NCBI GenBank assembly: GCA_963791905.1
Contig: CAWBTX010000003.1
Location: 127,411-191,410, forward strand
Direction: 5' to 3'
DNA: 64,000 nucleotides
From: Gaiellasilicea sp963791905
GTDB taxonomy: Bacteria > Actinomycetota > Thermoleophilia > Gaiellales > Gaiellaceae
The notes under the pieces: model-generated
Database searches by the model: none
Told to the model about the DNA's origin: nothing
Seen by the model: the letters and a program-made list of their open reading frames with translations, nothing else
Part shown: positions 41,075-50,880 of the stretch, piece after piece
Numbering within the stretch: the stretch's first letter is position 1
Layout of the letters: each line of letters opens with the position of its first letter
Position numbers and translations under genes: made by a program

Positions 41075-42352
41075 TCAGTCGCCGAGCCGGCGCGGACGGC
41101 CGAGGTCCGAGAGCTCGGCGATGTCACGTCGGAAGAAGAGCGACGTCGTCCAGTCGACGACCACGCGGAGCTTCCGGCTCAGGAGCGGGAGCTGGTAGAG
41201 GTGGTAGGTGCGCGTCACGAACCAGCCGGGGAAGCCCCGGAGGCGGATGCCCATCACGTCGGCGATGCCTTTGTAACGGCCGAGTGTCGCTACCTGTCCG
41301 AGCATCCGGTAGCGGTACGCCTGCGGCACGCCGGTGAGGTTCTTCGCCAAGCGGCGTGATTGGCGCAGGGCATGTTGAGACGTCGGCGGATCGACGTGAT
41401 CGGGCGTCGCCTGGTTGGGGACGGCGGCGCAGTCCCCGAGCGCCCAGACGCGTTCACGGCCCTCGACGCGGAGGAATGAGTCGACGCGAACGCGGCCACG
41501 CTCGTCGAGCGGCAGCCCGAGCTCGCCGAGCAGCGGGTTCGCCTTCACGCCCGCGGTCCAGACGAGCATGTGTGCCGGAATCCGCACGCCGTTCGAGAGC
41601 ACCGCCTCGGCGCCGTCGAATGACTCCAACGTGGTGGAGACGTGGATCTCGACCCCGCGGCGCGCGAGCTCGCGTGCCGCATAGTCGCCGAGCCGGGTTG
41701 GGATCTCCGCCAGGATCTTCGGCGCCGCGTCGACGAGCACCCACCGCTGTGAAACGCCGCGGAGCCGCGGGTACCAACGCAGTGCGTCGCTGACGAGATC
41801 CGACAGCTCCGCGAGCGCCTCGACGCCCGCGTAGCCGGCACCGACGAACACGAAGCCGAGGTGCGCCGTGGTCTCGCCGGAGTCGACGTCCGCGTCGGCC
41901 GCCTCGAGCTCGCGCAGCACGCGGTTGCGGAGGTGGATTGCATCAGTGAGGTCCTTGAAACCCAGGCCGTGCTCGGGCAGGCCGGGTACCGGGAAGGTTC
42001 GCGACACCGCTCCCACCGCGAGCACGAGCTGCTCGTAGTGGACGTCGAACGAGCCGGCGTCCGGTGTCTCGACGTGCGCGAGCTGCCGCTCCTCGTCGAT
42101 CGAGGTGACACGCCCCAGGAGCAGCTCCGCGTGCGGGCACATCTGACGTAGCGGGACGACCGTGTGGCGCGGCTCGAGCGTGCCCGACGCAGCCTCCGGC
42201 AGCATCGGCGTGAAGAGCATGAAGTTCTCCGGGCTGACGATCGTGGCGCCCCGCGCGCCGCGTAGCCGGGCCACGTAGCCGCCGGCGAAGCCGCCGCCAA
42301 CCACCAGCACTCCCCCTCGGGCCTCGCGCATGCCGGTGGGATCGCTGGTCAT
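41075..42352 (-). CDS. Type II NADH dehydrogenase-like FAD oxidoreductase
   Basis: 425 residues. FAD-binding GGGFAGGYVA near the N-terminus, NAD-binding GFVFVGAGYAGVEALAEL near 170, and the second FAD motif VWALGDCAAVPN near 305; the C-terminal hydrophobic/amphipathic part (YHLYQLPLLSRKLRVVVDW) is membrane-associating as in NDH-2. It would oxidise NADH and pass electrons to quinone without pumping protons. It is the last gene of a unit with the quinoprotein and cupredoxin. Confidence 0.9.
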   Translation of the reverse strand: MTSDPTGMREARGGVLVVGGGFAGGYVARLRGARGATIVSPENFMLFTPMLPEAASGTLEPRHTVVPLRQMCPHAELLLGRVTSIDEERQLAHVETPDAGSFDVHYEQLVLAVGAVSRTFPVPGLPEHGLGFKDLTDAIHLRNRVLRELEAADADVDSGETTAHLGFVFVGAGYAGVEALAELSDLVSDALRWYPRLRGVSQRWVLVDAAPKILAEIPTRLGDYAARELARRGVEIHVSTTLESFDGAEAVLSNGVRIPAHMLVWTAGVKANPLLGELGLPLDERGRVRVDSFLRVEGRERVWALGDCAAVPNQATPDHVDPPTSQHALRQSRRLAKNLTGVPQAYRYRMLGQVATLGRYKGIADVMGIRLRGFPGWFVTRTYHLYQLPLLSRKLRVVVDWTTSLFFRRDIAELSDLGRPRRLGD

Positions 42353-42400
42353 GTCATCTCCTTCGAGATTGCGACTGGCCGGGCGAGTTGACGCGGACCG

Positions 42401-42769
42401 TCAGCGAACGGTGAAGACGCCACGCATGCCTGCGGCGGCGTGTCCGAACACGGTGCACAGGTAGGCGTACTTCCCCGCTTTCGGGAAGGCGACGTTCAGT
42501 CGCGCCGTCCGGCCAGGCTGGAGGAGCGGGGTCTTCTTGCCCTTGATCTTGAAGTCGTGGACGAGGTTGCCTCCGTTCCTCACGACGAACGCGACCGTCC
42601 CGCGCTTGGCCGACTTCGTGGACAGCCTGAACTTCATTTCGCTCGCCGTGACGCGAACCGTCGTCGCAGACGGCTCGGCCGTGCGCGGGGACGCGACCGG
42701 GGCGACCGTCAGCGCCGCGACGGCGACCACCGAGGCAGCGAGGGCTCTAGACGCAATGACCGCTCTCAT
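42401..42769 (-). CDS. Exported cupredoxin-like blue-copper protein
   Basis: 122 residues from the ATG at 42769, with an N-terminal signal peptide (ASRALAASVVAVAALTVAPVA). The mature domain shows the type 1 copper set: His in NLVHDFKIKG, then LCTVFGHAAAGM supplying Cys, His and Met. It is a small extracytoplasmic electron carrier. Its position between the quinoprotein gene (31 bp upstream) and the NADH dehydrogenase gene suggests it takes electrons from the quinoprotein; this is inference. Confidence 0.88.
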   Translation of the reverse strand: MRAVIASRALAASVVAVAALTVAPVASPRTAEPSATTVRVTASEMKFRLSTKSAKRGTVAFVVRNGGNLVHDFKIKGKKTPLLQPGRTARLNVAFPKAGKYAYLCTVFGHAAAGMRGVFTVR

Positions 42770-42800
42770 CTCGGGTTCCTTTCTCGTTCGCATGTCGATC

Positions 42801-44369
42801 TCAGCTCAACTGGTAGGCGATGAGCTCGAACACCGGCTTCTTGAGGAAGCCGGCCGCCGCCGCGCCCACGAGGAGCGTGTCGCCGTCGATGGCGGGGAAC
42901 GAGTTGACGCCCGCGCGGGCCTTCACCCGCCAGAGCGTCCGGCCCGACCGAGTGTCAAGCCCGTAGATCGTCCCGTCGAAGGTGCTCGTGAAGACGACGT
43001 CGTTCGCGACCGTCGCGGCCCCGACGTTCATCTGCGGCAGCTTTCGCTCCCAGAGCACCCTCCCGGTCGCAGGCGCGAGCGCGGTCAGGCCGCCTCGCCC
43101 CTTGTCGAAGGCGGCGGTGACGTACCGGGTTGAGCTGAACCTCGTCGGCAGATCGAGCCAGGGCACGAAGAGCCGGTTCTCGGCGAACGCCATCGGCGTC
43201 TCGACGCCGCCGAACTCGCCGGGGTACACCTGCACGGGCCTACGCGGCAGCGGCCCGACGTCGTTCTGGTGCCGGCCGACGGAGCGCGTCCACAGGTGGC
43301 TGCCGTTGTCCGAGCGGTACGCGTAGACCCTCCCCATCTTGCCGGCGACCATGACCGTCTCGACGCCGTCGACGGTCGCCAGGATCGGCGAGCTCTCGAG
43401 GTCGTAGTCGCGGATGTCGTGCGGAAGGGGCTGCCGGTACCAGAGCAGCCTTCCGGTCTGGCCGTCGAGGACGACGAGCGAGTTCGTGTACAGGTTGGGG
43501 CCGGGCCGGCTCGAGCCGTTCGGGAACTTGGGCGTCCCCGGGTACGGCGCTGGGTTGGCGACCGAGAGGAAGACGCGCCCCTTGCCGTCGACGGCGGGCG
43601 GGTACCAGAGGCCGCCGCCGCTATTGACGCGCGGGTTGCCCCACAGCTTCCTGCCGCCCTTCACGGTGTCGAAGTGCCACTTGACCCTTCCCGTGGTCGC
43701 GTCGAGCGCGTACACGCTCCCGGTGGCGCCGCCCCTATAGAAGTTTGTGGGCCCACTCCCGGGAACCGTGCTGATCAGCACGGTGTCGTCGTAGACTTGG
43801 GGCGCCATGTCGATGCCCTCGTTCCTGCTGCCGACTAGCTTGCGGCTCCACAGCAGCCTCCCGCTGCGGGCGTCGAGCGCGAACGTGTTCGTCGTGGTCG
43901 CGCCGTAGATGCGGCCCCAGCCGTAGGCGACCCCATTCGGGCCGATGCTCGGCTTGTTGAACGCGTGCCGCCACACGAGCTTGCCAGTCGAACGGTCGAG
44001 CGCGTAGACGTTCGAGTTCAGGTCCTGCAGATAGACGGTTTCCTTGAGCACGATCGGAGTCGAGGCGAAGATCCCGAACGCGCTCGCACCCCTGAGCCGG
44101 AAGCGCCACTTCACCTTCAGCGTCGCGACCGTCTGCGAGTTGATCGCCGTCTGGGTGGTGGCGCGCGTATTGGCAAGGTCGTAGTTATGCGACGGCCACG
44201 AGCCGGCGCTCTCGGCCCATTCCGGCGGCGGCTGGCCGACGGCGGCAGGATGTCCTCCTGCGGACGCGCCGGTCCCCCACAAGGCGAGCGCAAGCACCGC
44301 AAGGACGGCGATGGATACGAGCATGGCGTCGCCGCGCAAGCGGGTTCGGGTCTCGGGTGTGAGTGGCAC
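42801..44369 (-). CDS. PQQ-like beta-propeller quinoprotein, exported
   Basis: 522 residues from a GTG at 44369. A single N-terminal hydrophobic segment (AMLVSIAVLAVLALALWGTGA) anchors or exports it. The rest is a series of quinoprotein blades with repeated LDxxTGxxxW motifs (ALDRSTGKLVWRH, ALDARSGRLLWSR, ALDATTGRVKWHF, VLDGQTGRLLWYR, ALAPATGRVLWERK). This is the alcohol/glucose dehydrogenase propeller; whether PQQ is bound is not shown. It heads the unit with cupredoxin and NDH-2, below operator site 4. Confidence 0.87.
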   Translation of the reverse strand: MPLTPETRTRLRGDAMLVSIAVLAVLALALWGTGASAGGHPAAVGQPPPEWAESAGSWPSHNYDLANTRATTQTAINSQTVATLKVKWRFRLRGASAFGIFASTPIVLKETVYLQDLNSNVYALDRSTGKLVWRHAFNKPSIGPNGVAYGWGRIYGATTTNTFALDARSGRLLWSRKLVGSRNEGIDMAPQVYDDTVLISTVPGSGPTNFYRGGATGSVYALDATTGRVKWHFDTVKGGRKLWGNPRVNSGGGLWYPPAVDGKGRVFLSVANPAPYPGTPKFPNGSSRPGPNLYTNSLVVLDGQTGRLLWYRQPLPHDIRDYDLESSPILATVDGVETVMVAGKMGRVYAYRSDNGSHLWTRSVGRHQNDVGPLPRRPVQVYPGEFGGVETPMAFAENRLFVPWLDLPTRFSSTRYVTAAFDKGRGGLTALAPATGRVLWERKLPQMNVGAATVANDVVFTSTFDGTIYGLDTRSGRTLWRVKARAGVNSFPAIDGDTLLVGAAAAGFLKKPVFELIAYQLS

Positions 44370-44432
44370 GGTTCGCAGCTCCTCTCTCGAGCGTTCATGC
44401 GATCGGGTCGAGTGTCCGCCGCCCGGGCGGTA

Positions 44433-44454
44433 CTCGCATCCGCCGATGCACAGC
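44433..44454 (-). promoter_or_regulatory. Operator-like motif, site 4 (quinoprotein operon)
   Basis: CGCATCCGCCGATGCACAG, 64 bp upstream of the GTG at 44369, followed by GATGGCCAGTC (44458-44468). The core is weaker than the other sites but the spacing is the same. Confidence 0.55.
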
Positions 44455-44503
44455 GCTGATGGCCAGTCGGGCCAACGGATGCCGCACAACCGGCCAGGCG
44501 CGG

Positions 44504-47286
44504 CTAGAGCGGCGGAACGGTGGTCGCGTCCGGGGGGAGGACGGTTTCGAGCTGGCTGCGGGAGCTGATGCCGAGCTTGAGGAAGACCTTGCGCAGGTGG
44601 TACTGGACGGTGCGCGGGCTGATGAACAAGCGCGTGCCGATCTCCGGGTTCGAGAGCCCGTCGCGGGCGAGCTGCGCGATCTGCGTCTCCTGGGCGGTGA
44701 GGTCGCCGCGCGTTTCCACCGTGCGCTTGCGCACCGTCTCACCGGTGGCCAGCAGCTCGCGGCGGGCGCGCTCGGCGAAGGCCTCCGTCCCCATCGAGTC
44801 GAACAGCTCGTGTGCGGTCCGCAGCTGCTCGCGCGCGTCGATGCGCCGGTTCTCGCGTCGCAGCCATTCGCCGTAGAGCAGATGGCCGCGGGCGAGCTCC
44901 ACGCGGACGCGGGTACGGCCGAGACGCGCGATCGACTCGCGGTAGAGACTGTCGGCGACGTCGCCCTCGCTGAACAGGGCGCGGACGCGGGCTTCGATCC
45001 CGAGCGCCCACTCGGTCGGGCGTGACACGCGTGCGTTCGGATAGCCACTCGAGCGCGGCCCTGACGAGCGCCATCGTCGCCGGTCCTGGACGCCGCTTCG
45101 ACCAACTCGGGCACGACAAAGGGCCCGTACCCCAGCCTGATCGTGCTCGAAGGCTCGCCAGGCAGCGTCGCGGGCGGCATCGTGGCGACCGAGACCGTTG
45201 TAGAGAACCGAGCTCGCGTAGAGCGCGAGGACGACACCTGCCCAGACGCGTGCAGACGCCTCGCGCGAGGTGGCCTCGATCAGCTCAGAGGCCGGCGCCT
45301 CCTGGCCGCGCCAGGCCGCGAGCATCATCTCGGTATACGCAACCGGCGGGTTCCCGCTGGCCTCGGCGATCAAGCGATCCTCTTCGATCAGCTGCGCCGC
45401 CGTGGACAAGCTCGCCGGCGAACAGGTGGTTCCAGGCGAGGAGGTTGAGCGCGAGCTGCAAGCTGCACGAGCGCGCCGGTGTCGCGAGCGAACTGCGATC
45501 TGGCGATCGGCCAGAGCGTGCCAGGACTCGACGTCCCACAGCTCGAGGGCGACGATGTGGCGGGCTCTGCCACCGGCGAGCCAGAGCCAGCGCGGGCGTC
45601 GTCGGCCGACGCTCAGAGCGAGAAACAGCTCGAGCGCTCGGGTGAGCGTAGGCGCGGCCGCGGCGTATCCCTCGGTCAAGCGCAGCGCGAGGGCGTCGAG
45701 AAGGACGATCGACCGCACGCGGCGGTTCGGGCACCGGGGGGCGCTGCGCGCGCGGCCGCGGCGGCCTCGAGCATGCCGCCGGGTGCTGTCAAGCTCGCCC
45801 GCCCAGAGCGCGGCGCCGAGCGCCTCGAGGTACGTCTCGCGCGCCAACTCGGCGTCGAACGGCTCGAGGCGTCTGGCCGCGCTGAGGAGCAGCCGAGCGG
45901 CGTCGGTGCCGCGGCGCTGCATCGAACGCGATCTGCCCGCGCAGGTGCTCGACCTCGGCGGTCAGCAGGGCGTCAAGCGGCCGGCCTCGACCGCGACGAG
46001 CAATCCGAGCGCCGTATCGAGCGGCGCCGGCGTCGCGTTTCGCCTGCGCAGCCGCGAGCAGGCGCTGCGCACGGCGAGCGGGATCGGGCGTCAGCATCGG
46101 CCGCGCGCTCGAGGAAGGCGGCCGCGGCGGCCAGGCCGCCGCGCGCTTGCGCTCGGCCGGCGGAGCGCTCGAGCTCGGCGGCGACGTTCTCGTCGGGCCC
46201 GGGCGCAGCCTGAGCTCGGTGCCAGGCGCGGCGGTCGGGATCGACCTCCGGATCGGTGACCTCGGCCAGGGCGCCGTGCACCGTCCTGCCGCTCCTGAGC
46301 CGACGCCGACCGGTAGGCCGCCGAGCGCACCAGCGGATGACGAAACTGGACGCGGACACCGAACTCGATCAGCCCGGCCTCGACCGCCGGCGTCGCGGCT
46401 TCAGCTCCGATCGCGAGCCGCTCGGCCGCGCGCCACAGGAGCATCGGGTCGCCAACGGATCGGCCGCTGCCAGCTGCAGCAGCCGCCGCGTCTCGGCCGG
46501 TAGAGCGTCCAGCCGTCGCCGGAAGCTCTCCTCGATCTGCCCCGCGAGCGGCACCGCGGCCGGGAAGCGCAAACCCTCCCGCCAACTCAGCCGGCGTCGC
46601 GCTCCGCGGCAGCTCCAACAGCGCCAGCGGGTTGCCGCGCGTCTCGCTCGACGATCTGATCCCTCACGCGCGCGTCCAAGAGGCCCGGTCAACGCCGAGT
46701 CCAGCAGCGCCGAGCATCGTCCTCGCTCAAGCCCCTCGACGAGAAGGTCCGGCAATTCCGCAAGGTCGTCGCTAGGCAGCACGAGCCGCGAAGACCAGGC
46801 CGACCGACTCGGCCTCCAGCCGACGCGCCACGAATGCGAGCACCTGCACCGACGCTTGATCAAGCCACTGCTCGTCATCGACAAGACAAATCAACGACTG
46901 CTCCTCGGCGACTTCAGAGAGCAGGCTCAGCACCGCCAGCCCGATGACAAACCGGTCCGGCGCCGACCGGAGCTGACGCCAAACGCCGTCTGGAGCGCGT
47001 CACGCTGCGGTGCGGGCAGGCGTTCGAGTCGATCCAACATCGGCGCGCAGCAGCTGATGTAACCCGGCAAACGCAAGCTCCATCTCCGACTGGACGCCGA
47101 CCGCGCGCACCACACGGCAGCCCATCGCGTGCTCGACCACGTACTCCAACAGCGCCGTCTTGCCCACGCCCGGCTCACCACGAAGTACAAGCGCCCGGCT
47201 CTCACCTGCACGAACAGCATCGACAAGCCGATCGAGCACGTCCGACTCGCGGCGACGGCCCGTGAGGCGGTCGCGCGCTCAGTCAT
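44504..47286 (-). pseudogene. LuxR/AAA (LAL) regulator, paralog 1, with multiple frameshifts
   Basis: The region aligns along its whole length with the intact LAL proteins at 47944 and 53151, but in pieces: ATG at 47286, Walker A GEPGVGKTALLEYVVEHA near 47150, the AAA part scattered over three frames (46.4-47.0 kb), and the TPR and helix-turn-helix part in one frame at the 3' end (TAQETQIAQLARDGLSNPEIG, SPRTVQYHLRKVFLKLGI). At least six indels are implied. The C-terminal 130 residues are nearly identical to paralog 3. It could be true decay or poor consensus in a region with near-identical copies. Confidence 0.82.
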
Positions 47287-47379
47287 CGTGCTCGTGCCGC
47301 CAGCCCGGAAGCCGTATGCCGAGAGCGTGAACCGACTCGAGAAGTGAGCACATGCAGGCGGATCGAGGATCAAGAGCCA

Positions 47380-47807
47380 CATCGCCGAACAGATGACGTG
47401 GACGCGGCCGGCGGCCTCGAGCGAAACTCGCGTGTCGAACCGCGAGCTCGAGGAGGTACTCCCGGCCCTTGAACGAGAGGACACCGACAACGGGGCGAGG
47501 CGGTGTCGATCCGCTCCAGGAGCGACGTCTCGAACATGACGTGCGGATATTGATCGGGATCGACGCTCGAGCGCAAACGACGGTAGAGCAGCCGGACGTC
47601 TGTCGTCACGCTCGCGGAGTCGATGAGCGGGTCGAGTCCGTCTGCCTCGCCGCCGTAGCTCCGTATCGCCCCCGCGAACCGCGTCGAGCGCGCGAGGACC
47701 TTGATACCGAGGAAGCCGTCGACGACGAGATCTAGTGTCGAACGCTCGTCGTCGAACAGCCACGTTCGAGCTGGGACTATCGTCGCGAGCTGTGCTTCCG
47801 CGGTCAT
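47380..47807 (-). pseudogene. YceI-like lipocalin protein, frameshifted
   Basis: The minus strand from the ATG at 47807 reads ATIVPARTWLFDDERSTLDLVVDGFLGIKVLARSTRFAGAI and VMFETSLLERIDTA, a pattern like YceI-family lipid-binding domains. After about 47515 the sense continues in a second frame (VVGVLSFKGREYLLELAV) and then a third (SLEAAGRVHVICSAM). The family call is moderate. It lies between the decayed LAL gene and operator site 5. Confidence 0.5.
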
Positions 47808-47937
47808 GCAGTGGCGTCCGGGACCTTGTGTGTGGAGATGGCATCGCTTCGGAGCTCCTCTTCGAGGCGCGGGTGTATGGGAGCGATCGCGAGCGGTTCT
47901 CGCTGCGGGCGAGGAGTGTTGTCCGCGAGCGACGGCC

Positions 47938-47959
47938 CTCGCATCAGCAGATGGACAGT
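47938..47959 (-). promoter_or_regulatory. Operator-like motif, site 5 (YceI-like unit)
   Basis: CGCATCAGCAGATGGACAG with a second half GCCAATGGCCAGTC at 47960-47973, 131 bp upstream of the ATG at 47807. It overlaps the last codons of the LAL gene at 47944. Confidence 0.55.
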
Positions 47960-50757
47960 GCCAATGGCCAGTCGTAGCCCCAAGGCGCTGAGGTGACGCC
48001 AGCGTGACTACGAGGGGCAGGCTGGGAGTCGAAGTCGGCGGGCAGGACGTCGTCGAGTTGGTTCCGTGAGCGGATGCCGAGCTTGAGGAAGACCTTGCGC
48101 AGGTGGTACTGGACCGTGCGCGGGCTGATGAACAGCCGGGTGCCGATCTCGGTATTCGAGAGCCCCTCGCGTGCAAGCCGCGCGATCAACGTCTCCTGCG
48201 CCGTGAGGTCGCCCCTGGTGTCATCGGTGCGCTTGCGGGCGGTCTCGCCGGTGGCCATCAGCTCGCGGCGGGCGCGATCGGCGAGCGCCTCCGTCCCCAT
48301 CGAGTCGAACAGCTCGTGTGCTGTGCGCAGCTGCTGACGGGCGTCGATGCGCCTGTTCTCGCGTCTAAGCCACTCACCGTAGAGCAGATGAGCGCGGGCG
48401 AGCTCCACGCGGACGCGCGTACGGCCAAGCCGCTCAATCGACTCGCGATAGAGGTCCTCGGCGACCTCGCCGTCGCTGAGCATGGCGCGCACCCGAGCCT
48501 CGATCCCCAGCGCCCACTCCGTGGGCGTCACCCGCGTGCGCTTGGACAGCCACTCGAGTGCGGCCCTAACGAGCGCTTCGTCACCGGTCCTGGACGCCGC
48601 CTCGGCCAGCTCGGGCACGACGAAGGGCCCGTACGCCACCAGATCACGCTCGAATACTCGCCAGGCGGCGTCGCGCGCGGCGTCGTGGCGGCCGAGGCCG
48701 TTGTGGAGCACCGAGCTCGCGTAGGTCGCGAGGTTGACGCCCAAGCCGCTCGCCTCCTGCAAGGTAGCCTCGATCAGCTCGGACGCCTGCGCCTCCTGTC
48801 CGCGCCAGGCCGCGAGGAGCATCTCGGTATAGACAAGCGGCGGGTTCCCCGTCGCCTCAGCGATCAGGCGCTCTTCTTCGATCAGCTGTCCCGCTGCGGT
48901 CAAGCCGCCGGCGACATGGGAGGTCCAGGCGAGGAGGTCGAGCGCGAACTGCAACTGAACGAGCGCGCCGGTGTCGCGGGCGAACTCAACCTGGAGAGCG
49001 GCCAGGGCATGCCAGGCCTCGAAGTCCCACAGTTCCAGGGCGACTGTGGCGCTCCAGCGCCAGCGCCCGACATCGTCTTCGGCGACGTTCAGAGCGAGAA
49101 ACGGCTCGAGCGCTCGGGTCAGCGTCGGCGCGGCCGCTGCGTATCCCTCCGTCAAACGCAGCGCGAACCCATCGAGCAGGAGATCAACCGCACGCGGCGG
49201 GTCGGGCCCGGGAGGCGCGGCGCGCGCGGCCTCGGCCGCCTCCAGCATGCAACCTGGGGTGTCGAAGTCGCCAGCCCACATCGCAGCCACGAGCGCCTCC
49301 AAATGCGTCTCGCGCGACAAGTCGGCGTCGAGCGGCTCGAGGCGTCTGGCCGCGCTGAGGAGCAGCCGAGCAGCGTCGCTGACGCGTTGCTGGTCAAACG
49401 CGATCTGCCCGCGCAGGTGCTCCACCTGGGCGGTCCGCAGGGCGTCGAGCGGGCGGGCCTCGAGCGCGACCAGCAGTCCGAGTGCGGCGCCAGTGGCGCC
49501 GGCATCGCGTTTTGCCCTCGCGGCCGCGAGCAGGCGCTGCGCCTGGCGAGCGGGTTCGGGCGTCAGCATGGCCGCTCGCTCGAGGAAGGCGGCCGCTGCC
49601 GCCAGGCCCCCGCGGGCCCGCGCCCGGCCGGCCGAGCGCTCGAGCTCTTCGGCAACGTCCTCGTCGGGGCCGGGCGCAGCCTGCGCTCGATGCCAGGCGC
49701 GGCGGTCGGGATCGGCCTCCGGATCTGTGACCTCCGCCAAAGCGCCGTGTACCTCTTGCCGCTCCTGCGCAGACGCCGACCGGTAGGCCGCCGAGCGCAC
49801 GAGCGGATGCCGAAACCGGACGCGCGTGGCGAACTCGATCAGTCCGGCTTCGATCGCTGGCATCGCTGCCTCGGCGCCGATGGTAAGCCGCTCAGCTGCT
49901 CGCGATACCAGTACGGGGTCGCCGACTGGATCGGCCGCCGCCAGCTGCAGCAGCCGCCGCGTCTCGGTCGGCAGCGTGTCCAGTCGCCGCCGAAAGCTCT
50001 CCTCGATCCGACCAGCGAGCGGCACTGCGCCGGGAAGTCCGAATCCGCCCGCCAACTCAGCCGGCGTCACACCCCGCGGCAACTCCAGCAACGCCAACGG
50101 GTTGCCGCGGGTCTCGCTCACGATCTGGTCTCGGACACGGGGATCGAGGGGCCCTGTCAACACTGAGTCCAGCAGAGCGCGCGCGTCTGCTTCGCTCAAC
50201 CCCTCGACCACGAGCTCCGGCAATCCCGCGATGTCGGCGCTCGGTACCCGAGCCGCGAAGACCAGCCCGACCGATTCTGCCTCCAGGCGGCGCGCAACGA
50301 ACGCGAGGGCCTGCGCCGAGGCACGATCGAGCCACTGCTCGTCATCCACCAGGCCGATCAGCGGCCGCTCTTCCGCCACCTCCGAGAGCAGGCTCAAAAC
50401 CGCCAGCCCAACAAGAAACCGATCCGGTGCCGACCCCGGGCTGACGCCGAAAGCCGTTCGCAGCGCCTCGCTCTGCGGCGGCGGCAGAACCTCGAGGCGA
50501 TCGAGCATCGGCCCCAGCAATTGATGCAACCCGGCAAACGCGAGTTCCATCTCCGACTGGACGCCCGCGGCCCGCACGACACGGCACCCGGACGCGTGCT
50601 CAACGACGTAGTCCAACAGCGCCGTCTTGCCGATGCCCGGCTCTCCACGCACCACCAGCGTCCGGCTCTCACCCCCGCGCACAGCGTCGACCAGCTCATC
50701 CAGCACCTCAGATGCGCTGCGCCGGCCTGTCAGCCGCACGTGGGAAAGTTCGGTCAT
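47944..50757 (-). CDS. LuxR/AAA (LAL) transcriptional regulator, paralog 2
   Basis: 937 residues from the ATG at 50757; the in-frame extension upstream crosses operator site 6 and is not used. An AAA/STAND ATPase occupies about 1-280 (Walker A RGEPGIGKTALLDYVV, Walker B IGLVDDEQWLD), TPR-like helices about 330-830, and a LuxR helix-turn-helix at the end (AQETLIARLAREGLSNTEIG, PRTVQYHLRKVFLKLGIRSRNQL). LAL proteins are ATP-dependent activators driven by a ligand. It has about 23 extra C-terminal residues compared with paralog 3, running into site 5. It is divergent from the MMPL gene. Confidence 0.9.
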   Translation of the reverse strand: MTELSHVRLTGRRSASEVLDELVDAVRGGESRTLVVRGEPGIGKTALLDYVVEHASGCRVVRAAGVQSEMELAFAGLHQLLGPMLDRLEVLPPPQSEALRTAFGVSPGSAPDRFLVGLAVLSLLSEVAEERPLIGLVDDEQWLDRASAQALAFVARRLEAESVGLVFAARVPSADIAGLPELVVEGLSEADARALLDSVLTGPLDPRVRDQIVSETRGNPLALLELPRGVTPAELAGGFGLPGAVPLAGRIEESFRRRLDTLPTETRRLLQLAAADPVGDPVLVSRAAERLTIGAEAAMPAIEAGLIEFATRVRFRHPLVRSAAYRSASAQERQEVHGALAEVTDPEADPDRRAWHRAQAAPGPDEDVAEELERSAGRARARGGLAAAAAFLERAAMLTPEPARQAQRLLAAARAKRDAGATGAALGLLVALEARPLDALRTAQVEHLRGQIAFDQQRVSDAARLLLSAARRLEPLDADLSRETHLEALVAAMWAGDFDTPGCMLEAAEAARAAPPGPDPPRAVDLLLDGFALRLTEGYAAAAPTLTRALEPFLALNVAEDDVGRWRWSATVALELWDFEAWHALAALQVEFARDTGALVQLQFALDLLAWTSHVAGGLTAAGQLIEEERLIAEATGNPPLVYTEMLLAAWRGQEAQASELIEATLQEASGLGVNLATYASSVLHNGLGRHDAARDAAWRVFERDLVAYGPFVVPELAEAASRTGDEALVRAALEWLSKRTRVTPTEWALGIEARVRAMLSDGEVAEDLYRESIERLGRTRVRVELARAHLLYGEWLRRENRRIDARQQLRTAHELFDSMGTEALADRARRELMATGETARKRTDDTRGDLTAQETLIARLAREGLSNTEIGTRLFISPRTVQYHLRKVFLKLGIRSRNQLDDVLPADFDSQPAPRSHAGVTSAPWGYDWPLALSIC

Positions 50758-50797
50758 CTGCCGGACACCGACGTTGACCGTCCGACAGGCTGAGACG

Positions 50798-50819
50798 ACT
50801 GGCCATTGGCGGATGCGAC
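50798..50819 (+). promoter_or_regulatory. Operator-like motif, site 6 (MMPL / LAL2 divergent region)
   Basis: Plus strand ACTGGCCATTGGCGGATGCG, the reverse complement of the consensus, 61 bp upstream of the MMPL ATG and 40 bp from the LAL start on the other strand. Its orientation relative to MMPL equals that of the other sites relative to their genes. Confidence 0.65.
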
Positions 50820-50880
50820 ACGCGCCGCGCGGTTCAACACTGACTCGCATGACACGTAGCGCGAGCCGAGGGAGTCAGAG

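Noticed and set aside
44458..44500. GGCCAGTC/GGCCAACGGATGCC words after operator site 4 as an eighth full operator
   Set aside because: Only half the motif matches and the order is scrambled; counted as part of site 4's second half instead.
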